Positions 37,450 through 49,300 of a DNA stretch of 64,000 nt are shown here, piece after piece. Numbering within the stretch: the first letter of the stretch is position 1; each line of letters begins with the position of its first letter. The stretch comes from Gordionus sp. m RMFG-2023. Lineage: Eukaryota > Nematomorpha > Gordioida > Chordodea > Parachordodidae. A model generated the notes under the pieces. That model was given only the letters and a program-made list of their open reading frames with translations. It did not search any database and had not been told where the DNA came from. Made by a program: the position numbers and the translations under genes. The stretch covers positions 14,547,561 through 14,611,560 of the forward strand of contig NC_088775.1 in NCBI RefSeq assembly GCF_954871325.1. Reading direction: 5' to 3'.

Positions 37450-38678
37450 ATAAAAAATTTAAAAAAAGAATTTTTAACATTAGCGAGATAATAATAGCTC
37501 TCGATTTATTTAACATTAAGATGATAGGAAAGTTGATAGAAAAAAAAAATTTTAACATTAGGAGAGTGAAATTAACGTTAAGAAGATATTATAAAGTTGA
37601 TAGAAAAAAAATACGAAAAGTTCATTTCTTGATTACATTTATAGATAGTGTGTTAAAAAGCTAAAAAATCAAACAAAGTTGAGGGTTCTAAATCTGATTG
37701 ATGAATTAGAAAATATTATAATTATTAATTTATTTTTCATTTATATAAGTTTTTTAAAATAACTTTCTAATCTTACATTAATAGTTAAAATTTATCATTT
37801 TATGTTTTGTATATGGGAGACTGGGGTTAGGACCCCGGGCTTGGCAAACCACTTAATCTCATTTCAAAATTAAATATCCTAATATAGTTTTTATTAGTTT
37901 ACATCTATAGACAAAAAATCTTTTGAAATATTTAATTTATTAAAGATTTTATTTAAGAAATAAAATTTTGATGAAATTTTCAAAATTTTTACATGACAAA
38001 ATTTTAATTTTTATTAAAATATATAATCATTTATATCTAAATTAAATTTTATAGTTAATTTTAAACACTCTTCTATAATTTGGAAAAGTTCAATGTGTAT
38101 TTATTATATCTAGATAATATTTCAATCATAATTTGTCAATAATAAAATACCATTTATATTACATATTATTATATACAATCGTAATAGGTAAAAAAATGTA
38201 AATATTCATTTGTTGTAAAATAATGTGGGTGTTTCAATCACGGTAGTCTTTTTATTTCCGACGTATCACGATTTAGTTTTCCAATTTCAATCATTGACCA
38301 AACTATAATATGATGTTGTTTTCATCTTCGATATCTATTTATAGTTTATATAATAATATAATATATTTATTTTTATATGCCTTTTTACCTTCAATAATTA
38401 TAGTCAAAAATTTCAAATTATAGGACTTTAATAATTGGTAATATTTAAACTTAAAAATAACTATTTATATTGTTATTACAAAAAAATAATTGGATGCATT
38501 GTTCTAACTGTACAAACTTTCTCTAATATTAGCTAAACAATATTACATTATTTATACTATATTAATATATTTTATAGTTATAATATTATGGTTTTAGCCA
38601 TAAAAATATGAAAATTATTAATTTTAATATTTTTACGTTTCCGCTCTTAGCCACGTGGAGGCAACCAGTTGAAAGAGC

Positions 38679-39125
38679 TTTTAGGTCTTAGTTTAAAAAA
38701 AATACCAAGACCATGGATATATAACAGGTTTAAAATTTTAAACCTGAAATATAACCAAAATATAATATATTAAAAAGTATACATTAATTTTAAAAAAAAA
38801 TATTAAACAAAAAATTTATTTGTCATAATCTACTTTTAGGTCTTAGTTTAAAAAAAATACCAAGACCATGGATATATAACAGGTTTAAAATTTTAAACCT
38901 GAAATATAACCAAAATATAATATATTAAAAAGTTTACATTAATTTTAAAAAAAAATATTAAACAAAAAATTTATTTGTCATAATCTACTTTTAGGTCTTA
39001 GTTTAAAAAAATACCAAGACCATGGATATATAACAGGTTTAAAATTTTAAACCTGAAATATAACCAAAATATAATATATTAAAAAATTTACATACATTTA
39101 AAAAAAATTAATTAAAGAAAAAAAC
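38679..39125. repeat. Three tandem 154-bp units in the palindrome loop
   Basis: Units start at 38,679, 38,833 and 38,988. Each contains the perfect palindrome AGGTTTAAAATTTTAAACCT and CCAAGACCATGGATATATAA. The first unit begins inside the left arm. Beyond the array, at 39,200-39,218, AAGTCAACCTGTTGACTT is another palindrome near the centre of the whole element. Confidence 0.9.
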
Positions 39126-40488
39126 TATTCTACTCTTAACAAGGCAACTTCTTCATTATGGTCATTAGATTCTACAGTTAGATTGTTAACCTGTGACACC
39201 AAGTCAACCTGTTGACTTGACATCGGGGATTGGTATTTTTTTTAAACTAAGACCTAAAAGCTCTTTCAACTGGTTGCCTCCACGTGGCTAAGAGCGGAAA
39301 CGTAAAAATATTAAAATTAATAATTTTCATATTTTTATGGCTAAAACCATAATATTATAACTATAAAATATATTAATATAGTATAAATAATGTAATATTG
39401 TTTAGCTAATATTAGAGAAAGTTTGTACAGTTAGAACAATGCATCCAATTATTTTTTTGTAATAACAATATAAATAGTTATTTTTAAGTTTAAATATTAC
39501 CAATTATTAAAGTCCTATAATTTGAAATTTTTGACTATAATTATTGAAGGTAAAAAGGCATATAAAAATAAATATATTATATTATTATATAAACTATAAA
39601 TAGATATCGAAGATGAAAACAACATCATATTATAGTTTGGTCAATGATTGAAATTGGAAAACTAAATCGTGATACGTCGGAAATAAAAAGACTACCGTGA
39701 TTGAAACACCCACATTATTTTACAACAAATGAATATTTACATTTTTTTACCTATTACGATTGTATATAATAATATGTAATATAAATGGTATTTTATTATT
39801 GACAAATTATGATTGAAATATTATCTAGATATAATAAATACACATTGAACTTTTCCAAATTATAGAAGAGTGTTTAAAATTAACTATAAAATTTAATTTA
39901 GATATAAATGATTATATATTTTAATAAAAATTAAAATTTTGTCATGTAAAAATTTTGAAAATTTCATCAAAATTTTATTTCTTAAATAAAATCTTTAATA
40001 AATTAAATATTTCAAAAGATTTTTTGTCTATAGATGTAAACTAATAAAAACTATATTAGGATATTTAATTTTGAAATGAGATTAAGTGGTTTGCCAAGCC
40101 CGGGGTCCTAACCCCAGTCTCCCATATACAAAACATAAAATGATAAATTTTAACTATTAATGTAAGATTAGAAAGTTATTTTAAAAAACTTATATAAATG
40201 AAAAATAAATTAATAATTATAATATTTTCTAATTCATCAATCAGATTTAGAACCCTCAACTTTGTTTGATTTTTTAGCTTTTTAACACACTATCTATAAA
40301 TGTAATCAAGAAATGAACTTTTCGTATTTTTTTTCTATCAACTTTATAATATCTTCTTAACGTTAATTTCACTCTCCTAATGTTAAAATTTTTTTTTTCT
40401 ATCAACTTTCCTATCATCTTAATGTTAAATAAATCGAGAGCTATTATTATCTCGCTAATGTTAAAAATTCTTTTTTTAAATTTTTTAT

Positions 40489-40559
40489 GGCAATGCGGGA
40501 TTCGAACTAGCAACTTATCGTTCGGAAGGCATACGTTCTAACCATTGAGCCCCCCCGTC
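40489..40559 (-). other. tRNA-like module, right arm of palindrome
   Basis: Mirror copy of the module at 37,378, on the - strand. The 79-residue open frames across both copies are therefore identical and are not genes. Confidence 0.65.
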
Positions 40560-43500
40560 AATTTTATATTTTGATATATTTGTATATATATATATTAAAT
40601 TTTTTTTTTTATAAAATTAATTTAATTTAATCAGAATGACGGGGTTGATGGGTAATTACTAATTAGTTAGGTGTATACGATACTAAATATGCTTTATTAA
40701 TATATTTCATAAAAATATTAATATTTAGGAGAAAAAGAGGTAAAAATGTTGCAATGTAAGGGTATTAGAAATATCATAATTTACATTTATGATAGAAATC
40801 AACTTGGGTAAAATTTAAAATAGATATCCTTGAAAATTTTTTAATTTTAAATATGGGCTAGACATTGGCTTTTTTAAATATTTTATTTGAATTCTCAACT
40901 ACCAAAATTATTCTGAATCTTCTTGAAAAGCTAAACATGAATCTGCTTTTATTTTTTTAAAAAAACGGTTTTTTGACCGGGGACGCGTAGTGTTTTTGAA
41001 AAAAAAAGTGTTTTTGAAAAATCACTAAGTTATAAAATAGTTTAAAATATAATATTTACATATTCTGTATTCTTTAATGAGCTAAATATGAATCCGTTTT
41101 GATTTTAAAAAAAACTGTATTTTGCCGGGACGCGTAGTTTAGCCAAAAAAATTTTCGAAAATTTTTTTAAATTTTTTTATAATACCATTTTCTGAATCTC
41201 CTGAAAATTAAACATGAATCTGCTTTATTTTTAAAAACGGTTTTTGACCGGGACCGTAGTGTTTTGAAAAAAAGTGTTTTTGAAAAATCACTAAGTTATA
41301 AAATAGTTTAAATATAATATTAACATATTCTGTATTCTTTTAATGAGCTAAATATGAATCCGTTTTGATTTTTTAAAAAAACTGTATTTTGACCGGGGAC
41401 GCGTAGGGACGCGTAGTTTAGCCAAAAAAAAATTTTTTTGGAAAAAATTTTTTTTAAAATTTTTTTTTATTAATACCATTTTCTGAATCTCCTTAAAAAG
41501 TTAAACATGAATCTGCTATTATTTTTTTAAAAAAACGGTTTTTTGACCGGGGACGCGTAGTGTTTTTGAAAAAAAAAGTGTTTTTTGAAAAAATCACTAA
41601 GTTATAAAATAGTTTAATATATAATATTAAAATATTCTGTATTCTTTTAATGAGCTAAATATGAATCCGTTTTGATTTTTTTAAAAAAACTGTATTTTGA
41701 CCGGGGACGCGTAGGGACGCGTAGTTTAGCCAAAAAAAAATTTTTCGAAAAAAATTTTTTTTTTAAATTTTTTTTATTAATACCATTTTCTGAATCTCCT
41801 TAAAAAGCTAAACATGAATCTGCTTTTATTTTTTAAAAAAAACGGTTTTTTGACCGGGGACGCGTAGTGTTTTCGAAAAAAGTGTTTTTTGAAAAAATCA
41901 CTAAGTTATAAAATAGTTTAAAATATAATATTTACATATTCTGTATTCTTTCAATGAGCTAAATATGAATCCGTTTTGATTTTTAAAAAAAAACTGTATT
42001 TTGACCGGGGACGCGTAGGGACGCGTAGTTTAGCCAAAAAAAAATTTTTTTGGAAAAAATTTTTTTAAAATTTTTTTTTATTAATACCATTTTCTGAATC
42101 TCCTTAAAAAGTTAAACATGAATCTGCTATTATTTTTTTAAAAAAACGGTTTTTTGACCGGGGACGCGTAGTGTTTTTGAAAAAAAAAGTGTTTTTTGAA
42201 AAAATCACTAAGTTATAAAATAGTTTAATATATAATATTAAAATATTCTGTATTCTTTTAATGAGCTAAATATGAATCCGTTTTGATTTTTTTAAAAAAA
42301 CTGTATTTTGACCGGGGACGCGTAGGGACGCGTAGTTTAGCCAAAAAAAATTTTTCGAAAAAAATTTTTTTTTTAAATTTTTTTTATTAATACCATTTTC
42401 TGAATCTCCTTAAAAAGCTAAACATGAATCTGCTTTTATTTTTTAAAAAAAACGGTTTTTTGACCGGGGACGCGTAGTGTTTTCGAAAAAAGTGTTTTTT
42501 GAAAAAATCACTAAGTTATAAAATAGTTTAAAATATAATATTTACATATTCTGTATTCTTTCAATGAGCTAAATATGAATCCGTTTTGATTTTTAAAAAA
42601 AAACTGTATTTTGGCCGGGGACGCGTAAGGATGCGTAGTTTAGCCAAAAAAAAATTTTTTTGGAAAAAATATTTTTAAAATTTTTTTTTTATTAATACCA
42701 TTTTCTGAATCTCCTTAAAAAGTTAAACATGAATCTGCTATTATTTTTTAAAAAAAACGGTTTTTTGACCGGGGACGCGTAGTGTTTTTGAAAAAAAAAG
42801 TGTTTTTTGAAAAAATCACTAAGTTATAAAATAGTTTAAAATATAATATTTACATATTCTGTATTCTTTTAATGAGCTAAATATGAATCCGTTTTGATTT
42901 TTTTAAAAAAACTGTATTTTGACCGGGGACGCGTAGGGACGCGTAGTTTATTTTTTTAAAAAATAAATTTTTGTAAATTTTATATAGTTACCGTATTTTT
43001 TTTAAATTAAAAAAAACATTTTCTAACTCATCTTATAAAGCTTAATAAGATTTCCCATTAATATTAATAAAAATAAATCGTTTTGACCGGGGACGCGTAG
43101 GGACGCGTAGGGACGCGTAGTTTTCGGGGACGCGTATTTTAGTCATTCCCAAATAATTAAAACAAAAAAAATTATAAATGATTATTACAATAAAAATTAA
43201 GTGAGATGAGCTCTCAACCCATCTTTTAAGATGGTTTAACTTATTTCATCTAGAACACATAATCCAAAATAATTTTTAATTGACAGGATATTTTTTTATA
43301 AAATCTTATTTTCTTAACGTAATTAATTGATCTTCATCTACTTTTAGAGTATATCTTTGGTTCATCCTTTATAATAAAATTAATAATACAAAATAAAAAT
43401 AAGTTAAAAAAGTAAGAAAAAAATTAACACTGATTTCTCTTATTAGTAAAACAAAATTTGTAGATTTTATTTAATTATATCTATACAGATCTCTTTTTTA

Positions 43501-44390
43501 TATAAATTTTGATTATTATTTTAAGGTATAAATTACTTAACTAAAATTAAAAGTACCAGCAACTACAATAAATAACGATGCATCATTTTTATTTATTAAT
43601 AAGATATGAATCATAAAATATTATTATATTTAATAATAAGGATTCCATAAATGAACAATAAGTGGATAGTAAGATTTTTTTTGAAACATCAAGTGAATTT
43701 GATAAAATTATAAAAACTAATTTTATAAGAAAAATTAACAAATATATATAAAAAAATAAATGATTTTGATATATGCAATTAATATGTATAAAATAAATTA
43801 GATTTTCTAATAAATAATTGGGGGTTAATGGTTGAGGAATGTTTAAAAATAAATTTATTTTTATAATAATATTAATCAAGTAGATAAATTAACTAAAAAC
43901 TGATTGAAAGAAGTATTTTCTTGATTGAGTCATGTGATAAGTTTTTTTGGCAATTAAATATAGGCAGTGGACTTTATTTGGTTGAATATTTGAGGGTGTA
44001 TTAGATATAAGTATGGAATATTTTGTATGGGTATAATTTTGGTGATTTTTGTTTCAGTGATATCGTAGCAATCTATGTTTCTGAATAATTTCTGGGTGAA
44101 AGTAATTTAATGATATTATATACTACTATTGGATTAAATGTTGAGTTTTTTTATTTTATAGAATACCAATGTAATTTAATTGAAGATCAGTTGAGGTTAG
44201 GATTCATTTGATTATTTTACATAATTACATTATTAACAAATTATTAGATATAAAATTGAATTTTTAAAAATTAGTATTATTATTGAGGCATTTGATCAAC
44301 GTACAAGCTACAAAATGGCGCTACAGCTGATTTCAATAGGTGGACGTTTTTTTATGCATGATCGCCAATCTATAGTTATATATATCATTG

Positions 44391-45000
44391 CTCCCGCTGG
44401 AATTATGGATAATGAAAAAATAGAAGGATGGCAAATATCCGAAATTTGTAATACTTATCAATTGGATGTCCAAAACATTGTTGATGAATATAATAATTTT
44501 CGCTCTTTATATTTGGAGTCTCAATCAATCACTTTTTGCGAAGATCTTTTAAAAGTTAAAAAGAATGACGCGTTATATATTGATGACAGTAATTTATTGA
44601 TATTTTATTTGTAATTTTATATAATTAAAGGTATTGCAAACGATCAAATTACCAAAGAAATTATCAACAGCGAAATCATGACCAAAATAAATAAAATGGA
44701 TAAAATTTTCTTTTATATTACCATACCGACTTTTAAATCAATTAAATTCTTATTCTAATTTAAATTTATTATATAAATATTTATTAACCCTTTCTACAAC
44801 TTCCTGTTCAGCCGAAAGAGCCATGAGTAAAGTAAAAATTAACAAAATTCGAATGCGGAATAAAATTTCGGACCCATTTTTGGAAAATTTACTGTTAATA
44901 TCCAGCGAAATTGATGTTTTTGAAAAATTTACAATTGATGATATTATAACACAATTTGCATTAACATCTATAAGTTTATCCAAATTATTAATAAAATAAA
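44391..45000 (+). pseudogene. hAT-1 transposase, C-terminal part with dimerisation domain
   Basis: The frame that stops at 32,968 resumes here in register through the duplicated CTCCCGCT, encoding IMDNEKIEGWQISEICNTYQ and so on to about 44,605. A short exon or tail follows after an AAAG acceptor near 44,630. The final piece, 44,745-44,999, has the hAT C-terminal block: YLLTLSTTSCSAERAMSKVK, then NKIRMRNKISDPFLENLLL, and ends TAA. The SAER-(A/S)-x-S-K pattern is the hallmark of hAT dimerisation regions. The region 45,001-45,369 after it is AT-rich noncoding sequence of the element. Confidence 0.82.
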
Positions 45001-45545
45001 TAATGTATCTTTTTCACAGCGAATATATAGGCTTTTAAATAATGTATATTTAATTTAACATTTTAAATTTCCAAGGAAAAATATACTATAATTCATTTTA
45101 TTCTAATATTTTATATAATAGCTCTATTTACAATTCATGTTTTTAATTATGTGGAATCAAGCTAAATATACCTCTTTAAATTTATTCGTCTTATATTTTT
45201 TACAATATTTTAGATCTTTTTTATAGAAATATTAATATGTTATCTCATTTAATTCACTTATATATATTTTATGAAAATAAAGTGAATACCAAATTATGAA
45301 AAGATTGCATTATTTAAATAAAAGTTCATTATCACCTACAAATTTTTAAATTTTTTTTCCCTAAATAGGCTTGAAAGATTGTAAATAGAATTATGTTGTA
45401 AGGTTATAAATGGTGGCAGATAAGATTATTTAAATAAAATCACTATACCATCGTAGGTCTGTAAATTTCGCGGCCGAAAGCCGCAGGATTTTTTTTAGGT
45501 GGGTATGGATAGATTTTGGAGGGGTTTGCCTCCATCAAATTTTCG

Positions 45546-45972
45546 CCTCAAAATCCGCCGGCATCCCATCAACCCTCGAACCTACTGGCCTTGACAATTC
45601 AGATGGTAAGCGGCCCGATGGTTCGACTATGATCCCTTGGAAGAGGGGGGAATTCCTAACTTGGGATTTCTCATGCATCGATCCTCTTGCCCCTTCCAAT
45701 ATAAATAGAGATGCCATACTATATGCCGAGGCGAATAAATTAGCTAAATATTCGCCATCTCTTCCCGCCAATTATGGATTCCTACCATTAATCGCCACTG
45801 CCTTAACGTCGTTCGGCTCTCATGCCCTAGACCTTTTTAAAGAGCTAGGAAAACGGATCTCTGCTAGGACCGAGGATCCCAACAAGAGATTCTACCTACG
45901 CCAACGATTAGCCATAAACATAGTAAAATACAATTATCTCAGCTTTATTTTTTCAATATCCGAAACGCCGTA
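45546..45972 (+). mobile_element. C-terminal domain of the interrupted retroelement
   Basis: The open frame reads SAGIPSTLEPTGL, DGKRPDGSTMIPWKRG, LTWDFSCIDPLAPSN and later LFKELGKRI and FYLRQRLAI, ending at a TAA near 45,972. These blocks follow directly on the GRFIRH block of the copy at 21.2-23.65 kb in related retroelements, so it appears to be the continuation, displaced by the hAT-1 stack. The KRPDG...WD pattern could be a nuclease-like core (inference only). Open over its whole length. Confidence 0.75.
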
Positions 45973-46340
45973 ATTGAACATCCTATGCATAGTATAGACT
46001 TTGGCCATTTTGTTGCATATTATTATAATGTTAGCGCTAAATTTATATTAATGTATAATTTATCTATGTTATTTTATTTTATTAAATTATTTTACTAATA
46101 TATTTACATAAAGTATTATTTTAAATGGATGTAAGCTAATATTAAATGATTATATATAATAATAAATTTCTTTAGTATAAATTTATAATAACCCTTTATA
46201 AAGGAATTATTTAACGTTTTTTTAATCTAAATAAGAAAAAATATGTAATCTTAAAAGTATCACGTGATAAATATAAATATGGCTACTGAACACTTAAAGC
46301 TTAACTTTAAAATTTATGTTTCTTGTAAATAAATATACAT
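45973..46340. other. Upstream region of BPTF
   Basis: AT-rich sequence between the retroelement stop and the BPTF ATG. It must contain the BPTF promoter and 5' UTR unless a further upstream exon exists, but no TATA box, initiator or other motif can be chosen with confidence at this composition. Confidence 0.4.
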
Positions 46341-49300
46341 ATGGATTCAAATAGACGTTCTCATCGCATAAAAATTCCTTCAACGAAATATTTAAATACT
46401 GATGACATCAAAAAAATTACTGATGAAAATTTTCAAGTATCAAACTCATCCAACGCTAATCTATATGACACCAATCACATTCAAGCAAACGACTATTCAG
46501 AATTTTATTTGAGTGCACCAAACGAATTAAAAAACTCTGCGTTTAATTCCGATATTCCAGATGGAAATGATAAGGATATTCCTAATATGCCTGAGACTAA
46601 AGATGAAAGCGAGTCCGGCTATGAATTATTTAACCATGAAACATTTTTAGACAATAAAACGGATTCAGTTCATTTTGAAGGGTATATGCCATCTGCTTCG
46701 CCAATCTCATCTGTTGTTGAATCTCACGACGAGTTCTCAACTGCATCTTCATCCTCTGTGGACGAAGCGGACGATATAGGGATAGATGATACAGCGTCCT
46801 TTAAGAAATTTCACGAAAGTCAAGAGGCTACTACAGACTCGATAAATGAGATAGGTAAAGGTTATTTTTCTCTGGAAGAGGAATATTTATCAGAGGACAA
46901 TGAATGTATTTACGATTTTGAGGAATCTATTGATGACATAAAACCCACAAAACTTAAAGATTTGATTGAACCATCTGATATAAATGATGAAAAGGATGAT
47001 GAGCAATACACTGAAAAGGCTGCTAAACAGTTGGAAAAAAGATTTAACTTACCTGAAACATCTAGAGATCTCATAATCACTCCATATTTGCTAGGAAATG
47101 AAGCTTTTTATGATGCCACTAAAGTATTAAATTTGACAGAAGGTAAACTTTTAATGCAGGTCATAAGTGTCTATGAAGTATTAAGGCGATTTAGATCAGT
47201 TTTAAAACTTTCTCCCTTTCGTTTTGAGACATTTTGTGCTGCACTGTGTTCAGAGGAAAGTAATAATCATCTAATATCTGAAGTATTTGTATCCTTGTTG
47301 AAAACCTTGCTTCGAGAAGATGAAATTAAGAATACATGGTATGGACCTCAAGATATGAAAGATAGTATCAATATTATGCTTTATTCATTAGATTCAGTGA
47401 CATGGCCTGAACTTATTAAGTCATACATATCATGTGTGATGAACAAAAGTCAAATGAATAATTCAAAATTTAGTTCTGAAACAAATAATTATTATAAAAC
47501 TATCAACTCAAATTTTACATATTCTATAAAAGATAAATTAAATGCATTGAGTCAATTATGTGATCTTGTATTATCAACCAACATTATCAGGTTGGAAATA
47601 AATAATGAAGGTTTTATAAAACATGACGAGGCTTGTAGAGCATGCCACAAATTAGGTAAATGTTAAATTAATATGTATAAATAATCATTATTTGTCTAGG
47701 ACAATTAATATGTTGTGAAGCATGTTCTGCTGTTTATCATCTCCATTGTACTAACCCACCACTCTCTCAAATACCTGATGAAGACTGGATATGCAATATC
47801 TGTAAAGCTAATCAAGTTGCTGGAGTCACTGATTGTATTTCCAATCTAGAAAAGAATGGGACTCTTATAAGACAGGAACCAATAGGATATGATCGTCAAA
47901 ACAGAAAATATTGGTATTTATGCCGGAGGATTATAATGTAAAAACAAGCCTATACTTTAATCAACCTATTTTTTAAAATTAAATTTATACATGTAGTGAA
48001 GGAGATGACCAAATATGGTACTATAGTACCAAAGGGAAATTTAAGCTACTATTAGAGTTGCTGGATGCAAAAAAATATGAAAAATTATTGGTTACTAATT
48101 TAAACAATATTATGACTGAGATTGAGGAAGGCTTTGATATCACTCAAAGGATAACTAATTTAGTAAAAGGAAATCGGAGTTCTTTTATTGAAATAGAAGA
48201 AGGTATTTTTTTGCTTCCTAATTAAATATATGTTACTTTTTTTTCAGAATATAGCAACAATATACTTGTAAACTTACAGAAAAACAAAGAAAATGAAGTT
48301 AATTTATATTTTATTCTTGAAAAATAATAATTACTTTTTTTGTTTGATAAGATTGATGAGAATAATGATGCAAAGAAGGATTTAACTACCACAGACTCTG
48401 CTGAAGAATCTTCTGCATCCAATTTACTCAGACTAGCCAATTTAGCATCTGGTTTAGCCTCAGTTGAGTCACCCAAAGATGATATGAAAGATATTGAAAA
48501 TTATATAAATATTTCCCAGTACATAATAAAGCACTACAACCCTAACCCAGAGCAATTATTTTGCTTAGGTATATTATTATTATACAAAAAATGATATATA
48601 TTATATTGAAGGAGAAGAGAATGGTTATAAAACTTATATTAATCAGTATACATCAAGTCATTTGGCTTTAAATAAGTACCAGTTAGCTGAAGAGAGGGAT
48701 AAAAAGCGCTATCTGTCCAATAAATTTACTGCGTTACAAGCTTCAAGTGCCCAGGAATTTAAATGGCAAGGATTGCAATACACCACACCCTCACAATTGA
48801 TTATTGTCCTAAGAAATACCATGATACATGTTGAGAATAAAATATCACCCGCATTTATGCATGGAAGCTGGAAAATTTATAAGTTTGTTGGCACTATAAA
48901 TTGTATTCTCTTATTTTTATATCTTATAGTAAAGCTAGATAATTTTTTTCAGTCATAACTTTCCCAATTTTGAGGATGGCTCAAATTTTTAGGTTCAAAT
49001 CTAGCTTAGCCAAACTATATATTTTGAAATTTTTAATTGAAAAATATAAAAACATTTTTAATTTAAAAAAGTTAAATTAAAAATAAATAAATTGATTCTC
49101 AGGAATTTTAAACTTTATTTAGCAGAAATTTTGTTAACAGGAACTTAATCAAAAACCTACTGAACTCGCCCCTAGTGTTGTTAAACGGCTCGTTTTGAGC
49201 CGATTTTTAAAAACGGCTAACTCAATATTTCATCCAGAATATAATTACGCAAGCCTGAATATTTTGTTTGCAGAAGGAACAAAGGTTTGGACATCTGTCT

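Larger units (their letters stand above)
34743..43150. mobile_element. Giant foldback element: 8.4-kb palindrome with 8-bp target duplication
   Basis: Left arm 34,743-38,707 and right arm 39,231-43,150 are inverted near-identical copies of about 3.95 kb, separated by a 523-bp loop. Both ends start GGGAATGACTAAAATACGCG inward, and the target duplication AAATAATT is exact (34,735-34,742 and 43,151-43,158). Each arm has about seven tandem units of 300 bp with ACGCGTCCC and ACGCGTCCCCGG motifs, then a unique segment with a tRNA-like module (37,378 and 40,559) and 1.3 kb of AT-rich unique sequence. No transposase is encoded; the two 79-residue frames are mirror copies of repeat sequence. The 8-bp duplication suggests mobilisation by a hAT- or P-type enzyme. 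RNA across it would fold into a very long hairpin. It lies inside the P-type element. Confidence 0.92.
32969..44390 (+). mobile_element. P-type transposon with exact 8-bp target duplication
   Basis: The terminal inverted repeats start CAATGATATATATAACTATA and are identical for the first 25 bp, then similar for about 95 bp, including CAGCTGTAGCGCCATTTTGT. The target duplication CTCCCGCT is perfect (32,961-32,968 and 44,391-44,398); 8-bp GC-rich duplications are typical of P elements. Minus the nested palindrome the element is about 3.0 kb. Its left part encodes a THAP domain and a P transposase C-terminus (separate entry). The right part (43,159-44,290) has no recognisable gene. It inserted in the hAT-1 transposase coding sequence, so the hAT reading frame runs through the duplication on both sides. 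Confidence 0.88.
23651..45545 (+). mobile_element. Large hAT element (hAT-1), host of two nested insertions
   Basis: The left end is placed at CAGCGTCTACATGGCCGGGGGG, where the retroelement protein breaks off. The right end lies just before GCCTCAAAATCC, where it resumes. Close to both ends the sequence GGAG-R-CAAA-NN-CCTCCAAAAT occurs in opposite orientation (23,690-23,712 and the reverse strand of 45,510-45,530), suggesting subterminal inverted repeats. A GGGGGTAGGTATTGATTTT motif is repeated three times at 23,725-23,810. The target duplication is not clear, so the end coordinates are approximate. Without the nested insertions the element would be about 5.5 kb. It encodes the hAT transposase described separately. 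Confidence 0.6.

Noticed and set aside
37425-40513. Two identical 79-residue frames as a conserved gene pair
   Set aside because: They are mirror copies in the palindrome arms, start within the tRNA-like module and have no coding-like composition.
34743-43150. Palindrome as a pure assembly fold-over artefact
   Set aside because: It has exact 8-bp target duplications, a unique 523-bp loop and defined ends shared with element A. Flanks beyond the ends are not mirrored except for the P element's own terminal repeats.
43589-43879. 96-residue Ile/Asn-rich frame on the - strand as P-element gene
   Set aside because: Composition is that of AT-rich noncoding DNA and no transposase motif is visible.
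45535-45771. 78-residue - strand frame opposite the retroelement C-terminus
   Set aside because: It is a shadow of the + strand frame, which carries the recognisable KRPDG and WDF blocks.
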